64,000 nucleotides of DNA, from NCBI RefSeq assembly GCF_025060375.1, contig NZ_JANXCG010000038.1, forward strand, positions 1 through 64,000, in the 5' to 3' direction. Origin of the DNA: Meiothermus sp. GTDB taxonomy: Bacteria > Deinococcota > Deinococci > Deinococcales > Thermaceae. Position numbers and translations under genes: made by a program. Shown piece by piece: positions 49,377 to 59,083 of this stretch (position 1 is its first letter; each line of letters starts with the position of its first letter). The notes beneath the pieces were generated by a model. That model was not told the origin of the DNA. It was given only the letters and a program-made list of their open reading frames with translations, and searched no databases.

Positions 49377-50181
49377 TTTGGTCCAGGGCTGCCCTGAGCT
49401 GGGGCATCCCTTTGAGCACCAGGTAGCGGACCACCCCGGTGCCCCCGGTTCCCCGCAGCGCGAGCACGAGGGTAAAGCGGGGGTTGATGCGGCTTAGCAG
49501 CAGGGTTTTGCCCGGATACTCCAGGGTCATCGTCTGCACCGCGGTGAGCTGGTACCTCTCCCCTAGCACCCCCGCGATGGAGAGCAGGGTATGTAGGTAG
49601 GTGGCCAGCAGGTCGGGTTCCTCAACGGGCTGGCCAGCCCAGGCCCGCAACTGGCCGCCCGGGCCGATGATCAGCGCGGACTCCACCTCGGGTTTGTCGA
49701 GAAAGGGTTTGAGTTCTTCCTGCAGACGGTCCAGCGGCTCCGAAGCCTGTGGAGGGAGAGGGGGCTGGGGTGCTTCGGGCACTTCGGCAGGGGGAGAGGG
49801 GGCGGCGTAGCTCGCTTTGAGGGCCCGTTCAATTTTGGGGAACAGGTCGTCGGGCGTGAAGGGTTTGGAGACCACGTCAAAGGCCCCGGCTTGACGGGCT
49901 TGGGCGATTACGCCGTCGTTGATGATTCCGGAGATGAGGATGACCGGCACGCCCTGGGTGGCCTGGTTGCTCTTTAGCTTCTGACAAAGCTCAAATCCGC
50001 TCATTCCCGGCATGACCACGTCGGCGATAACTAAGTGGGGAGCGTTGCGGTGGATGGCTTCGAGGCCTTGTTCGGCGGTCTCGCTGGTGGTGACACTGAG
50101 GCCGCGGGTGGAGAGCAGGCGCTCCAGCACCTTGCGCACGCTGGTGCTGTCGTCCACGACTAAGACTCTAGCTCCTTGCAT
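49363..50181 (-). CDS. Receiver plus roadblock/LC7 domain response regulator
   Basis: A 272-residue cytoplasmic protein. Residues 1-122 form an intact receiver: ARVLVVDDSTSVRKVL (acidic pair), HLVIADVVMPGMSGFEL (phosphorylation Asp about 54), VILISG and the lysine in VSKPF. After a Pro-rich linker (about 128-150) comes a roadblock/LC7-like domain (SALIIGPGGQLRAWAGQ, then LTAVQTMTLEYPGKTLLLSRINPRFTLVLAL), a dimer fold that in Thermus-Myxococcus-type bacteria binds small GTPases or polarity proteins. It could link chemosensory output to a polar pilus switch such as MglA/MglB; this is inference. Last gene of the Pil-Chp-like operon, 74 bp behind its upstream neighbour. Confidence 0.82.
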   Translation of the reverse strand: MQGARVLVVDDSTSVRKVLERLLSTRGLSVTTSETAEQGLEAIHRNAPHLVIADVVMPGMSGFELCQKLKSNQATQGVPVILISGIINDGVIAQARQAGAFDVVSKPFTPDDLFPKIERALKASYAAPSPPAEVPEAPQPPLPPQASEPLDRLQEELKPFLDKPEVESALIIGPGGQLRAWAGQPVEEPDLLATYLHTLLSIAGVLGERYQLTAVQTMTLEYPGKTLLLSRINPRFTLVLALRGTGGTGVVRYLVLKGMPQLRAALDQTTSA

Positions 50182-50255
50182 AGCTAAGCCAATGGTAGGG
50201 GCTGGCTGGAGTTATGGTGGTGATGTGTAACCATTACGGGCAGTGCCAGGGGTTT

Positions 50256-50981
50256 TCAGTGCAAACCTTGCTGTCGGTGGTCTATTTCCACCGCTAGCGA
50301 AAGGAGCAGCTGGTCGGTGCTTTTACGGATGGTGATGGGTTCTAGGAAAAAGTCGGCCTCGCTTAGGGGTTCAAAGTGGAAGCGACCTTGCTTGGAGTTC
50401 TCGGCTTTCAGGAGAAGCTGCAAAACCGCGTCTTCTCCGGTTTTCTCGCCGTATTCAGCATGGATAAGCTGGCCTTTGCTAAAAAGCCAGGTGGCCTTTT
50501 CCCTATCAATTTCCAGGCGCAGCCGTCCGGTCTTGGCCGATTTAGCCAGCCACTGAGCCAGTTCAAAGAGGTTCATGTCCCCCAGGTAGCCCTGGATGCC
50601 GCCATTGCCGGGCTCGGTGCCGTGGGTTTTGCGGGTAAGCTCCAGGATGAGCCGGTAAGCGCTGCGAACCACCTCCGCGGCCGGGGTGTGGGTGGGCAAC
50701 ACCAGGTCAAATTCGCCGGTCTGGGCAGGGGGTGTGTCCGAGAGCAGGATGAAGGGCACCAGGGCGAGCTGAGGGTCGGAGCGAACCATTTCAAAGAACT
50801 CGAGGCCGCTCAGGTCGCGGAGTGTGGGGGTGCTCACGATAACATCGGGGCGGTTGCGCTCCAGCAGGGTCATGGCGTAGAGGGCGCTGTCCTCAATCCG
50901 CGCCTCGAACCCCGACAGGGCGAAGCTCTCCTTGAGCGAGGCGCCTTGGGTGGGTTGGCCGGTCAGGATCAGGGCCTTCAT
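50256..50981 (-). CDS. Pseudo-receiver fused to a DUF4388 (PATAN-type) domain
   Basis: A 241-residue protein. The first 115 residues have the CheY fold but lack its chemistry: the strand 1 acidic pair is gone (KALILTGQPTQG) and the phosphorylation site reads PDVIVSTPTLRDLSGLEFF, with Ser where Asp is expected. The second part (about 130-235: GGIQGYLGDMNLFELAQWLAKSAKTGRLRLEIDREKATWLFSKGQLIHAEYG, EDAVLQLLLKAENSKQGRFHFEP) is a DUF4388/PATAN domain, common in bacterial signalling proteins and known from PatA of cyanobacteria. It is expected to act by binding partners, not by phosphorylation. Ribosome site AAGGAG before ATG 50981; lies 20 bp after the CheA gene. Confidence 0.75.
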   Translation of the reverse strand: MKALILTGQPTQGASLKESFALSGFEARIEDSALYAMTLLERNRPDVIVSTPTLRDLSGLEFFEMVRSDPQLALVPFILLSDTPPAQTGEFDLVLPTHTPAAEVVRSAYRLILELTRKTHGTEPGNGGIQGYLGDMNLFELAQWLAKSAKTGRLRLEIDREKATWLFSKGQLIHAEYGEKTGEDAVLQLLLKAENSKQGRFHFEPLSEADFFLEPITIRKSTDQLLLSLAVEIDHRQQGLH

Positions 50982-51001
50982 CTGGGAAGCTCCTTTGGGG
51001 G

Positions 51002-53734
51002 CTAGTTGGCCCGCAAGAAACGCTCCAATTCTACCTCGTTGGCGGGTTTGGTCAGGTACGCGTTGGCCCCCAGCTCCAAGGCCAGGTCGCGGTGCTTGGG
51101 GGAGGCCCGGGTGGTCAGCACGGCCACCGGTAGGTGGGCCAGGTGAGGGCGGCGGCGCACCTCTTCCAGCAGCTCAAAGCCCGAAAGCCGGGGCATCTCG
51201 AGGTCGGTAACGATGGCCCGGAAGGGTTGCTGTTCCAGGAGTTCTAGGGCCTCTTGTCCATCGGCAGCGGTAACCACGGGGTAGCCGGCTTTGCGCAGCA
51301 TCTGGGCCACCACCTTGCGCACCGAGAGGGAGTCGTCCACCAGCAAGATGGGCAGGTGGTGGGGGGCTTTGGCCTCGGCTCGAGCGGGGGCAGGGGCAGT
51401 GGTGGTAAGGGAGAGCAACCCGCTGGGGCTTAAGACCAGGATGACCTCACCGGTGGGGGAGAGCGTGGCCCCCATCAGGTGGGGCAGTGCGGTGAGGGGA
51501 GCCCCCAGGGGTTTGACCAGGGCTTGCTCCAGGCCGATGAACCGGTCGGCGGCCAGGGCAACCCACCGGCCGCCTCGACCTTCTACCAGGGCCAGCGCGT
51601 ACTCCTCCGAGGTTTCCGATTCGGCCAGGCCCAGAAGGGCCGCTAGGGGAAGGATGGGAACGGGCCCTCCCTCGTAGACCACCTCGAGCTGGCCCCGGGG
51701 TGCGCTGAGCAGGGTGAGAAGGCTTTCCCGGGGCAGGGCCAGTTTCTGACCGCCCACCTCGAGCAAGAGCAGCTCGGCGACCACCAGGTTTTGTGGAATG
51801 CGCAGCCGAAAGGTGGTGCCCAAGCCTTCCCGGGTTTCCACGCTCAGCTCCCCCCGCAGGCGGCGCACCGTGCTGGCCACCACGTCCATCCCTACCCCCC
51901 GCCCGGCCACGTCGCTCGGGTTTTCGGCGGTAGAAAGCCCGGGGATGAAAATCAGCTCCAGCGCCTCCTCAGGGCTCAGGGCCGCCACCTCGGCCTGGGT
52001 GCGCAACCCCTTCTCCACAGCCCTCCGCTTGAGGGCCTCCAGGTTGATTCCCCGTCCATCGTCGCTCACCTCCACCACCAGGGCGTTGCGCTGGGCGTAG
52101 GCTCGCAGGGTCAGCGTGCCCTTGGGCTCCTTGCCCCGGGCTACCCGCTCCTCGGGGCTTTCGATGCCGTGCGTAAGCGCGTTGTTGACCAGGTGGATGA
52201 GGGCTTCGGACAGGCCGTCCAGAACCACCGAGTCCACCTCCACCGCCTCTCCATGGAAGCGCACCTCTACCTGCTTGGGGCCTGCAAGTTGTTGTACCTG
52301 CCGGGCCAGGCGCTGGTAAAAGCGCTCGATGGGCACCAGCCGGGCCCGGCCCACCTCCCTCCGTAGGGCCTGCGCCAGGTTGCCGAAGCCTTCGGTTTCC
52401 TGCCGGAAGGTCCTGATCTGCTCGCCCAGGGCGCTTCCCACCTCCGATAGGTCGTTGGTCATCTCCTGGATGGAGCGGGCCAGGATGTTGAGGTCGTCGT
52501 AGCGGTCAAACTCGAGTTCGGTGAAGAGCTCCCGCACGGTCTTGCCCAGGGTGTTCTGAGGGGCCGGGGGCTGGGGGGGCTCTGCCGAGGGGGAAAGCCG
52601 GGGATTCAGGTAGCGGGCCTCAAAGTCCGCGGTGGTGCGGAGCAGGCGTTGCCGGGCGGTCTCGAGCAGGGCCCCCAGCTCCTCAAAGCGCTGGACCAGG
52701 AGCTCCAGCCGGGAGCGGGCCGCTAGGACTTCCCCGGCGATGTTGAGCAGCGCATCCAGCCGCTCTAGGCTGACCCGTACCGAGGCGGTACGGCTGGGGT
52801 GGTTTTGTGGGGGTGGGTTGGAAGGCGGGCTGGGTTCAGTGGGGGTTGGGCTGGCGGGCTCCTGGCCCAGCAGGGCGTCCAGGTGGCCCTGCGTTCGCTG
52901 CAGGGCCTGCGGAAGGGTTAGGGCAGCCTGGGGATCTTTGCCTTCAGCTACCGCAACCATCTGTCCCAGCAGCTCAACCCCCTCCAGAACCACCTGGGCG
53001 GTCTCGGGGTCCCAAGCCCGGCGGCCCTCGCGGACCTCTACCAGCAGGTCCTCAAGCCGGTGAGCGAGGGTGCCGATGGGCCTGCAGCCCACCGAGTAGG
53101 CCGCTCCCTTGACGGTGTGCATGGCCCGGAAGAGGGTTCGGAGAGCCTCCTCAGCTTTCCCTCCTTCCATCTGCAGCAGGGCCTGGCTGGCCAGGTCTAG
53201 GTTTTCCAGGGTTTCAGGGGCAAAGAAGTCCCAGAACTCCTGGTTTTGCCCGTGGAAGCGGACCAGCTCCGCCACCACTCCCCCGTCCTGGGGGGGCAGA
53301 GGGGGCGGCTCGGCCTCGTTTTCTGCTGGGAGGGTAAAGGCTTCGGGGTTGAGGGCGGTCAACTCTTGGATGAGGGCGGCTGCCCCCAGCCGGCCCAGCT
53401 CGAGGCCTACCGGTCCCTCCTTGCCGGTGATGGCGATGTTCTCCAGGGCGGTGGTGAGCACCGCCGTCGCTTGCTCCATGAACTCAACAACCTTTTCCCG
53501 CTGGGCCTCGGTGTAGCGCGGGGCGCCTTCCAGGATGCGCTCAGTCAGGGCCCCCAGGTGGGCGGTCTGAGGGAAGCCGTAGAGGCCGGCCGAGCCCTTG
53601 AGCCGATGGGCCATCACCACCAGTGGCTCGTGCCGCCCAATGGCCAGGAACTCCGCAGCCTGTTCAAAAACCGCCACGGTCTCCCAGGCCTCGTCCAAAA
53701 AGCTTTGCAGGAGATCGGGCGTTGTGGTGGACAT
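51002..53734 (-). CDS. Hybrid CheA/ChpA-type histidine kinase
   Basis: A 910-residue kinase of the Pil-Chp type. Domain order: HPt-like domain 1 with VMAHRLKGSAG (His43), HPt domain 2 with MHTVKGAAYSVG (His206), a Pro-rich linker, a helical dimerisation part (VSLERLDALLNIAGEVLAARSRLELL, about 320), the ATP-binding domain with ALIHLVNNALTHGIESPEERV (N box) and VSDDGRGINLEALKRRA, a CheW-like domain (about 665-780: VVAELLLLEVGGQKLALPRESLL), and a C-terminal receiver (about 790-910: PILLVDDSLSVRKVV, AIVTDLEMPRLSGFEL). The kinase would be controlled by the PilJ-like receptors and pass phosphate to CheY-like proteins. Placed between the receptor and the pseudo-receiver genes; the same strand and short gaps make an operon. 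Confidence 0.93.
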   Translation of the reverse strand: MSTTTPDLLQSFLDEAWETVAVFEQAAEFLAIGRHEPLVVMAHRLKGSAGLYGFPQTAHLGALTERILEGAPRYTEAQREKVVEFMEQATAVLTTALENIAITGKEGPVGLELGRLGAAALIQELTALNPEAFTLPAENEAEPPPLPPQDGGVVAELVRFHGQNQEFWDFFAPETLENLDLASQALLQMEGGKAEEALRTLFRAMHTVKGAAYSVGCRPIGTLAHRLEDLLVEVREGRRAWDPETAQVVLEGVELLGQMVAVAEGKDPQAALTLPQALQRTQGHLDALLGQEPASPTPTEPSPPSNPPPQNHPSRTASVRVSLERLDALLNIAGEVLAARSRLELLVQRFEELGALLETARQRLLRTTADFEARYLNPRLSPSAEPPQPPAPQNTLGKTVRELFTELEFDRYDDLNILARSIQEMTNDLSEVGSALGEQIRTFRQETEGFGNLAQALRREVGRARLVPIERFYQRLARQVQQLAGPKQVEVRFHGEAVEVDSVVLDGLSEALIHLVNNALTHGIESPEERVARGKEPKGTLTLRAYAQRNALVVEVSDDGRGINLEALKRRAVEKGLRTQAEVAALSPEEALELIFIPGLSTAENPSDVAGRGVGMDVVASTVRRLRGELSVETREGLGTTFRLRIPQNLVVAELLLLEVGGQKLALPRESLLTLLSAPRGQLEVVYEGGPVPILPLAALLGLAESETSEEYALALVEGRGGRWVALAADRFIGLEQALVKPLGAPLTALPHLMGATLSPTGEVILVLSPSGLLSLTTTAPAPARAEAKAPHHLPILLVDDSLSVRKVVAQMLRKAGYPVVTAADGQEALELLEQQPFRAIVTDLEMPRLSGFELLEEVRRRPHLAHLPVAVLTTRASPKHRDLALELGANAYLTKPANEVELERFLRAN

Positions 53735-53743
53735 GTGGAACCC

Positions 53744-56062
53744 CTACGACAAGCGGAACCGGGCCAGGTTGCCCGCAAGCTGGGCGGCCAGAATGCGCAT
53801 CCCTTCGGCCGAGCGGCGGCCTTCCTGGCTTTGCTCGTTGGTTTTCTGGGCGGTCTGGGCAATCTTCTGCATGGCCTGATCTACCCGCTCCACCGCACCT
53901 ACCTGGATCTGGGCCAGGCTCGAGATTTCCTGGGCTAGGTGGGCTGACTGGGCGGCGAGCCGGGCGATATCCTCCAGGCGGCTTCCCGCGGTTTGGGCTA
54001 CGGTGTGGCCGGTCGTTACCTCCCGCACGCCTTCCTGCACCCGTTCCACCACCCGTTCAACCTCGCCTTGCACCTGCTGGACCAAAGCGCCTACCCGGGC
54101 AGTCTCGCGGGCCGATTCTTCGGCCAGCTTGCGGATTTCTTCAGCCACAACAGCAAAGCGGCGTCCCGCTGGGCCTGCTCCGGCAGCTTCAAAGGCGGCG
54201 TTCAGGGCCAGCAGGTTGGTTTGGGAGGCGAATTCCTCGAGCACGCGGGTTATGCTCTCAATTTCCGCCGAGCGCTCCGCCAGTTTTTGCACGCTTTCAG
54301 CGATGGCCTGCATCTCGCCTCGGATGTCGCTCATGCTGGAGAGGGTCTGGGTTACGGCCTGCTGGCCCTGCTGGGCGGCCTCGAGCGTCTCCTGTGCGGC
54401 CTGTGCGGCACCGCCAGCTCGCTCAGCCATCTGCCGAATTCCCTGGCTGAGCTGGCGAGTCTCCTCCTGTACCTGACGAACCTCCCCGGCTTGGGTGAGT
54501 GCGCCCATGGCGATGGATGCGGTGAGCTGGTCTACCTGGGTGGCGCTCCGGTTCACCGACTCGGCGGCCTCCTTGACCCCCTTGAGCAGGTGAGCGATCT
54601 CCTCCACGGTGAAGTTAACCGCGTCCACCACGCTACCCAGCACGTCCTCGGTTACCTCGCCCCGACGGGTCAGGTCGCCCTTGGCTATCTCGGTGGCGAC
54701 GTCCAGGAACCGGCGCACGTTTTCCTGAAGCCGCAGACCCCGCTGGCGCTCCGCTTCTTGCTGCTCCATCAGGCTTCTCAGGGTCAGGATGGATTGGTTG
54801 AGGGTCTTACCCACCAGGCCCAGCTCGTCCCTCGAGCGCAGCCGAACCAGGGAGGAGAGGTTCCCCCGGCCCAGCTCGGCCGCGGTCTTGCTCAGCTCGC
54901 CCAGGGGGGCCAGGATGGAGTTGAGCACCCCGAGGATCAGCCAAAGGGAGAGGGCCAGGGCGAAGAGTACGATGAACAAGCTGAGCACCTGCCGGTTGAC
55001 CAGGTGGCCCAGCCGCTCGTCCAGCGCGCTGTTGAGCTGGTTAAAGCTCGCGTTCTGGAGGGCAAAGTAGGCTTCGATGGGCCGGCTTAGTTGCTCGTAG
55101 AACAGCGTCGGGTTGAGGTTCATCCGTCGGCTGAGCACCTCTCGGCGGGCCAGCTCTACTGCTCCTTCGGTAATGGCTCGAGCTGAGGAAACCTGCTCGC
55201 CAAGGCTGCTTTCCAGGTTGGGGCTGGCCTGGAGGGCGTTTTGTATGGAGCGCTCCAGGCTGGCCGTAACCGAGGGAATCTCCCAGGGCTGGCTGTTGCG
55301 GCTGGTCAGGGCCATCAGCAGACCGCTGAGACGGCGTTCTTGATCGGGGCTAAGGGTTTTGGATTGCAGCGCTGCGCTGCCCAACCCCTGCACCAGGCTT
55401 AGGGCCTCCATGACCTGGGGCAGGCGGTAGACCACGCTGTCCACCAGCCAGTAGACCTGGACGGTGGGGTCGAGCAGGAGGTTTGACTGGGCGGCAATCT
55501 GCTCGTTGAGGGCAAAGAGCTGCTGGACCAGCTGGGTGTGCTCCCGGATGTAGAGCTCAGCGTTGGTGTTCAGGGCCAGGGTGGTGTCCCAACGAACCTT
55601 TAGGGCCTCCAGCCTTTTGCCTAGGCCTAGGGGGTCGCCCTCGCTGCGAAGGGTCTGCTCCAGCAGGGCGAAGCCGCGGTTGACCTCCTCGGCCTTTTGG
55701 CTCCGTGGAATCGCCAGTTCCTGGTTTCCGGACAAGACCGCCGCGCTCATGCTCCGGTGTTCGGAGATGTTTTTGATGAGGGTGCTGGTGTGCTGGAGCA
55801 GCAGCGCCCCTTGCTTTTCTGCCCGCACGAAGTTGATGTCGGCCTGCTGCTCCAGCACCAGCGAAAAGAGCAGGTAGAAAAGGGGGAACAGCAGGGGGAG
55901 TACCAGAAGCGCCAGCTTGTAGGGGATGCGCAGGTTGCCGAAGAACCCAGTGATGGGTGCCTCTAGAAGCTCGGCGTCTACCCGCAGCTTGCGCGGTTGG
56001 GCACCCAGGAGGCCCACCTGTTTGACCTCGACTTCGTGGAATTCGCGCTGCAAGGCCATCAT
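53744..56062 (-). CDS. Methyl-accepting chemotaxis protein, PilJ-like (1)
   Basis: A 772-residue chemoreceptor. After a short cytoplasmic start come helix 1 ([22 protein letters not shown], about 48-70), a large periplasmic helical domain (about 70-360), helix 2 ([21 protein letters not shown]), a HAMP domain and a second HAMP-like segment ([42 protein letters not shown]), and the signalling hairpin with tip [22 protein letters not shown] and [16 protein letters not shown]. The tip is close to the consensus. It is the immediate upstream neighbour of the CheA gene. The periplasmic domain is unlike known ligand-binding folds I can name; in PilJ it is thought to sense pilin or surface contact. 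Confidence 0.92.
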   Translation of the reverse strand: MMALQREFHEVEVKQVGLLGAQPRKLRVDAELLEAPITGFFGNLRIPYKLALLVLPLLFPLFYLLFSLVLEQQADINFVRAEKQGALLLQHTSTLIKNISEHRSMSAAVLSGNQELAIPRSQKAEEVNRGFALLEQTLRSEGDPLGLGKRLEALKVRWDTTLALNTNAELYIREHTQLVQQLFALNEQIAAQSNLLLDPTVQVYWLVDSVVYRLPQVMEALSLVQGLGSAALQSKTLSPDQERRLSGLLMALTSRNSQPWEIPSVTASLERSIQNALQASPNLESSLGEQVSSARAITEGAVELARREVLSRRMNLNPTLFYEQLSRPIEAYFALQNASFNQLNSALDERLGHLVNRQVLSLFIVLFALALSLWLILGVLNSILAPLGELSKTAAELGRGNLSSLVRLRSRDELGLVGKTLNQSILTLRSLMEQQEAERQRGLRLQENVRRFLDVATEIAKGDLTRRGEVTEDVLGSVVDAVNFTVEEIAHLLKGVKEAAESVNRSATQVDQLTASIAMGALTQAGEVRQVQEETRQLSQGIRQMAERAGGAAQAAQETLEAAQQGQQAVTQTLSSMSDIRGEMQAIAESVQKLAERSAEIESITRVLEEFASQTNLLALNAAFEAAGAGPAGRRFAVVAEEIRKLAEESARETARVGALVQQVQGEVERVVERVQEGVREVTTGHTVAQTAGSRLEDIARLAAQSAHLAQEISSLAQIQVGAVERVDQAMQKIAQTAQKTNEQSQEGRRSAEGMRILAAQLAGNLARFRLS

Positions 56063-56071
56063 CTCCTCCGC

Positions 56072-58330
56072 TTAGGCGGGCAGCCGGAAGCGCGAGAGGC
56101 CCTGGTTTAGCTGTTGGGCCAGCGCTTGCAGCTCCTCAGCAGTTTGGCGGCCCCTGCGGCTTTCCTCGTCGGTCTGCAGGGCGGTGTTGTAGATGTCCTG
56201 CACCAGGTCGGTTACCCCCTCAACCCGGGTCACCTGCGCCTCTGCAACCTTGGCCAGGCGGCGGGCCGCCTCTGCGGTCTGCTGGGAAAGCGCGGCGATT
56301 TGCTCGAGCTTGTTACCCGCCTCGGTGGCAATGCGATAGCCCTGCTCCACCTCCCGGGTGCCGCCTTCCACCGAGATCACCACGCCCTGAATCTCGCTTT
56401 GGATGCCCTTGACCAGCTGGCTCACACGCTGGGCCGCACGGGCGGCGTCCTCGGCCAGCTTGCGCACCTGGTCGGCCACCACCGCAAAGCGGGCGCCGGC
56501 CTCGCCGGCCCCAGCGGCCTCAATGGCGGCGTTCAGGGCCAGCAGGTTGGTTTGTTTGGCGATGCGGGAGATGGTGTCCACCACCTCGGAGATTTCCAGC
56601 GAGCGGTCGGAAAGGCCCTTGATGCTCTTGGAGATGCTCTGTACCTCCCGGCGGATGTTCTGCATGCCAAAAAGGGTGTTCTGCACAGCGGTTTGCCCTT
56701 CGAGAGCAACCTCCTTGGCCCGCAGCACCAGGGCTGTGCCCTCAAGGATTTGCTGGGTCATCCGGCGAATCTCATCGGTGGTGTCCAGGGCCTCAATGCG
56801 AGCCCGGGCCGAAAGCTCGGCCTGAGACTCGGCTTTTTCCTGCACCCGCCTCGAGCTCTCGGCCATCTGGGTTGCGCCTTGGTTCACCCTCTCAGCAGCG
56901 GTTTGCACCTGTTTGAGCAGGTAGGCGATCTCCTCTACGGTAAGGTTCACCGCGTCCACCACGTTGCCCAGCACATCCTCGGTCACGCGGCCCCGCTTGG
57001 TCAGGTCGCCCTGGGCAATCTCCATGGCCACGTTCAGGAAAGCCGCAATGTTTTCCTGCAGGAGGCGGCTTTGGCGGAGTTGCTCCGCGTCGGCCTCGGC
57101 TTTTGCCCTGAGCTGGGCCACGCTGTCGTTGAAGGTGCGGGCCAGCGAGCCCAGCTCATCGGCCGACTGCACCGGCACCTGTACGCTCAGGTCGCCCTTG
57201 CGGAGCCGGTTGGAGGCTGCGAAGAGCTGGGCCACCGGCTGGGCGATGGAGCGGGCCACCGCGCCCACCAGGGTAAAGGTGAGGGCCAGGGCCAGGGCGA
57301 TGCCCACGAAGATCAGAAGTTGCTCCTCTAGGAGCGTAGCGATGCGCTGTTCCACCAGCCGCTCTATCCGGTTCATTAGGGCCAGGTTGTAGGTCTCCAG
57401 CCCCTCCAGGGCCTGGTCAAAGGCCGCGGTGTACTGGCTGGGCCGGTAGGTGAGGCGGGGTGGGGTGGCCACTTCATTGACCGCCAGGGCGTAGGCCTCC
57501 CGGACCAAGGCGTCGGCTCGGGAATAGTCCTCCAGGAGGGGCTCCAGGCCTGGGTTGAGCCGTGCCGCACCCTCCAGCTCCCGGGCCAGCTCGCTCAGGG
57601 TCTGGTTGATGCGGCGAGCCATGGCGCTTACCTCCACCCGCTCGGCAGGGCTGAGGCTTCCCCGGCTCAAGGCGTACTGCCCCAGGTTGCGCAACCGGGA
57701 AAGCTCCAGGTAAAGCCCCGGAAGGCTGTCGATCACCGAGCGTTGTAGGTAGTGGATGTCCACTGCGGGGAGCATGGACAGGCCTGACTGGTTTCCGGTC
57801 TCCTCCATCAGGTCGCGCACTTCCTGAGCCAGCACCTGGCTGGCTTCAAAGCTGTTCAGCGCGCTGATGGTCGGACCCTGGTTTTTGATCCGCTCCCAGT
57901 CGTAGCGAATTTGGGCGATTTTTTCGGTTAGCCCCCAGCCCCAGCGCTCACCCAGGGTGGTGTTGAGCTGGCCTAACTCCTCCAGCCAGGCGTCTACCTG
58001 TGCGGCAATGGTCTCGGCCTGGGCACTTTGGGCCTCCAAGGCCCGCTGATACTGGCTACTGCCGAAGAGCAACTTCTGGACCACCCTTAGGTAGTCCAGA
58101 CCGACGTAAGCGCTGTAGCTGGCCTCAAAGCGCTGGGCATTCTCGCGGTACAGCAGGAGCGTGGTCAGGGCGATGGGGGCTAGGAAGGCCAGACTGATTA
58201 GGAGGAGCTTCTGCCAAATTTTGAGCGAACCCAGCACCCCTCCGCTGGGGAGGAGCAGGGTGGTGCCAGGGGATGGGGCGCGCCGCCAGGGAGGGCGTAG
58301 GGCGGCGGGTTTGGGGCTGGGCTGGGTCAT
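56072..58330 (-). CDS. Methyl-accepting chemotaxis protein, PilJ-like (2)
   Basis: A 752-residue paralogue of the following receptor gene. The N-terminal 40 residues are Pro-rich and basic; then helix 1 (KLLLISLAFLAPIALTTLLLY), a periplasmic helical domain (about 62-335), helix 2 (LLIFVGIALALALTFTLVGAVA), HAMP, a second HAMP-like segment (FLNVAMEIAQGDLTKRGRVTEDVLGNVVDAVNLTVEEIAYLL) nearly identical to that of its neighbour, and the hairpin tip [40 protein letters not shown]. The cytoplasmic halves are similar but the periplasmic halves differ, so the two sense different cues and signal to one kinase. Start overlaps the MHYT stop (ATGA). Confidence 0.92.
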   Translation of the reverse strand: MTQPSPKPAALRPPWRRAPSPGTTLLLPSGGVLGSLKIWQKLLLISLAFLAPIALTTLLLYRENAQRFEASYSAYVGLDYLRVVQKLLFGSSQYQRALEAQSAQAETIAAQVDAWLEELGQLNTTLGERWGWGLTEKIAQIRYDWERIKNQGPTISALNSFEASQVLAQEVRDLMEETGNQSGLSMLPAVDIHYLQRSVIDSLPGLYLELSRLRNLGQYALSRGSLSPAERVEVSAMARRINQTLSELARELEGAARLNPGLEPLLEDYSRADALVREAYALAVNEVATPPRLTYRPSQYTAAFDQALEGLETYNLALMNRIERLVEQRIATLLEEQLLIFVGIALALALTFTLVGAVARSIAQPVAQLFAASNRLRKGDLSVQVPVQSADELGSLARTFNDSVAQLRAKAEADAEQLRQSRLLQENIAAFLNVAMEIAQGDLTKRGRVTEDVLGNVVDAVNLTVEEIAYLLKQVQTAAERVNQGATQMAESSRRVQEKAESQAELSARARIEALDTTDEIRRMTQQILEGTALVLRAKEVALEGQTAVQNTLFGMQNIRREVQSISKSIKGLSDRSLEISEVVDTISRIAKQTNLLALNAAIEAAGAGEAGARFAVVADQVRKLAEDAARAAQRVSQLVKGIQSEIQGVVISVEGGTREVEQGYRIATEAGNKLEQIAALSQQTAEAARRLAKVAEAQVTRVEGVTDLVQDIYNTALQTDEESRRGRQTAEELQALAQQLNQGLSRFRLPA

Positions 58331-59082
58331 GTTTCCACCTCCAGGCCGTGGTCACTGGCGCTGTCCAGCAGGAAACCGGCGAAAAGGGGGAGTGCGCTGA
58401 GGGCAACCGCCAGGAGAATGAAAAGGTTGAGGGAAAGGAGGCCCTGCAGAACGACCTGGGCGTGGGGGGTATCAGGGTTGGGGGTGAAGCGAACCGCCAG
58501 CATGGCGGTGTAGTGCATGAGGGGGATGGCCAGGCCGGTTAGGGTAGCGGTAAGCAGGTTGCGCATGGGTACTCGGTCGAAAGCAGGGCTGGTGAGGGTC
58601 CACATCCCGAAGGTGCCCAGCGCTATGGCCACCAGCAAGGAGAGGGCCACCAGGGGTGGGTTGAAGCTTAACTTGGCATCAAGCTGCATCGCCAGCATGC
58701 CGGTGTAGTGCATGGCCCCGATGCCGGTGCCCAGGAAGAACCCTGCCCCCAGCACCCCGAGCCCCCCCACCTTAGGCCTGCGTACCATTTGGAAAGCGGC
58801 CGCAGCCCCCAGGATGGCCAGCAGGACGGAGACCAAAGTGAGCAGGGGATCGTAAGAGACCAGCAGGTTCTCAAGCCGTAAAGCGGTCATGGCGGTAAAG
58901 TGCATGGCCCAGACCCCCATTCCGTAGGTGAAGGCGCCCATCCAGAGCCAAAGGGGGCTTCGGTTGCCCTGGCGCAGCCGGCGGATGACCACCAGGGCGG
59001 CGTACGAGGCAAAGATGGCGATGAAAAACGAGGTCCCCACCAGCAGGGGGTCGTGGTGCATTGGAAGGTGGTTCTGTTCCAT
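58327..59082 (-). CDS. MHYT-domain membrane sensor protein
   Basis: A 251-residue integral membrane protein with about seven helices and three MHYT-type motifs: MHFT (60-63), MHYT (124-127) and MHYT (189-192). In the MHYT family these Met-His residues are predicted to bind copper near the membrane surface and sense O2, CO or NO. Most family members carry GGDEF/EAL or kinase domains; this one stands alone. It overlaps the second PilJ gene by 4 bp and follows the CheW gene after one base, so it is made together with the chemosensory machine and may act as its gas or redox sensor. That coupling is inferred from position only. Confidence 0.88.
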   Translation of the reverse strand: MEQNHLPMHHDPLLVGTSFFIAIFASYAALVVIRRLRQGNRSPLWLWMGAFTYGMGVWAMHFTAMTALRLENLLVSYDPLLTLVSVLLAILGAAAAFQMVRRPKVGGLGVLGAGFFLGTGIGAMHYTGMLAMQLDAKLSFNPPLVALSLLVAIALGTFGMWTLTSPAFDRVPMRNLLTATLTGLAIPLMHYTAMLAVRFTPNPDTPHAQVVLQGLLSLNLFILLAVALSALPLFAGFLLDSASDHGLEVET

Positions 59083-59083
59083 A

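Noticed and set aside
53993..55090. Plus-strand open frame of 365 codons opposite the first PilJ-like gene
   Set aside because: Same reason: mirror of the repetitive coiled-coil coding sequence.
56114..57331. Long plus-strand open frame opposite the second PilJ-like gene
   Set aside because: Antisense to a clearly conserved chemoreceptor; the product has no recognisable motifs and no ribosome site.
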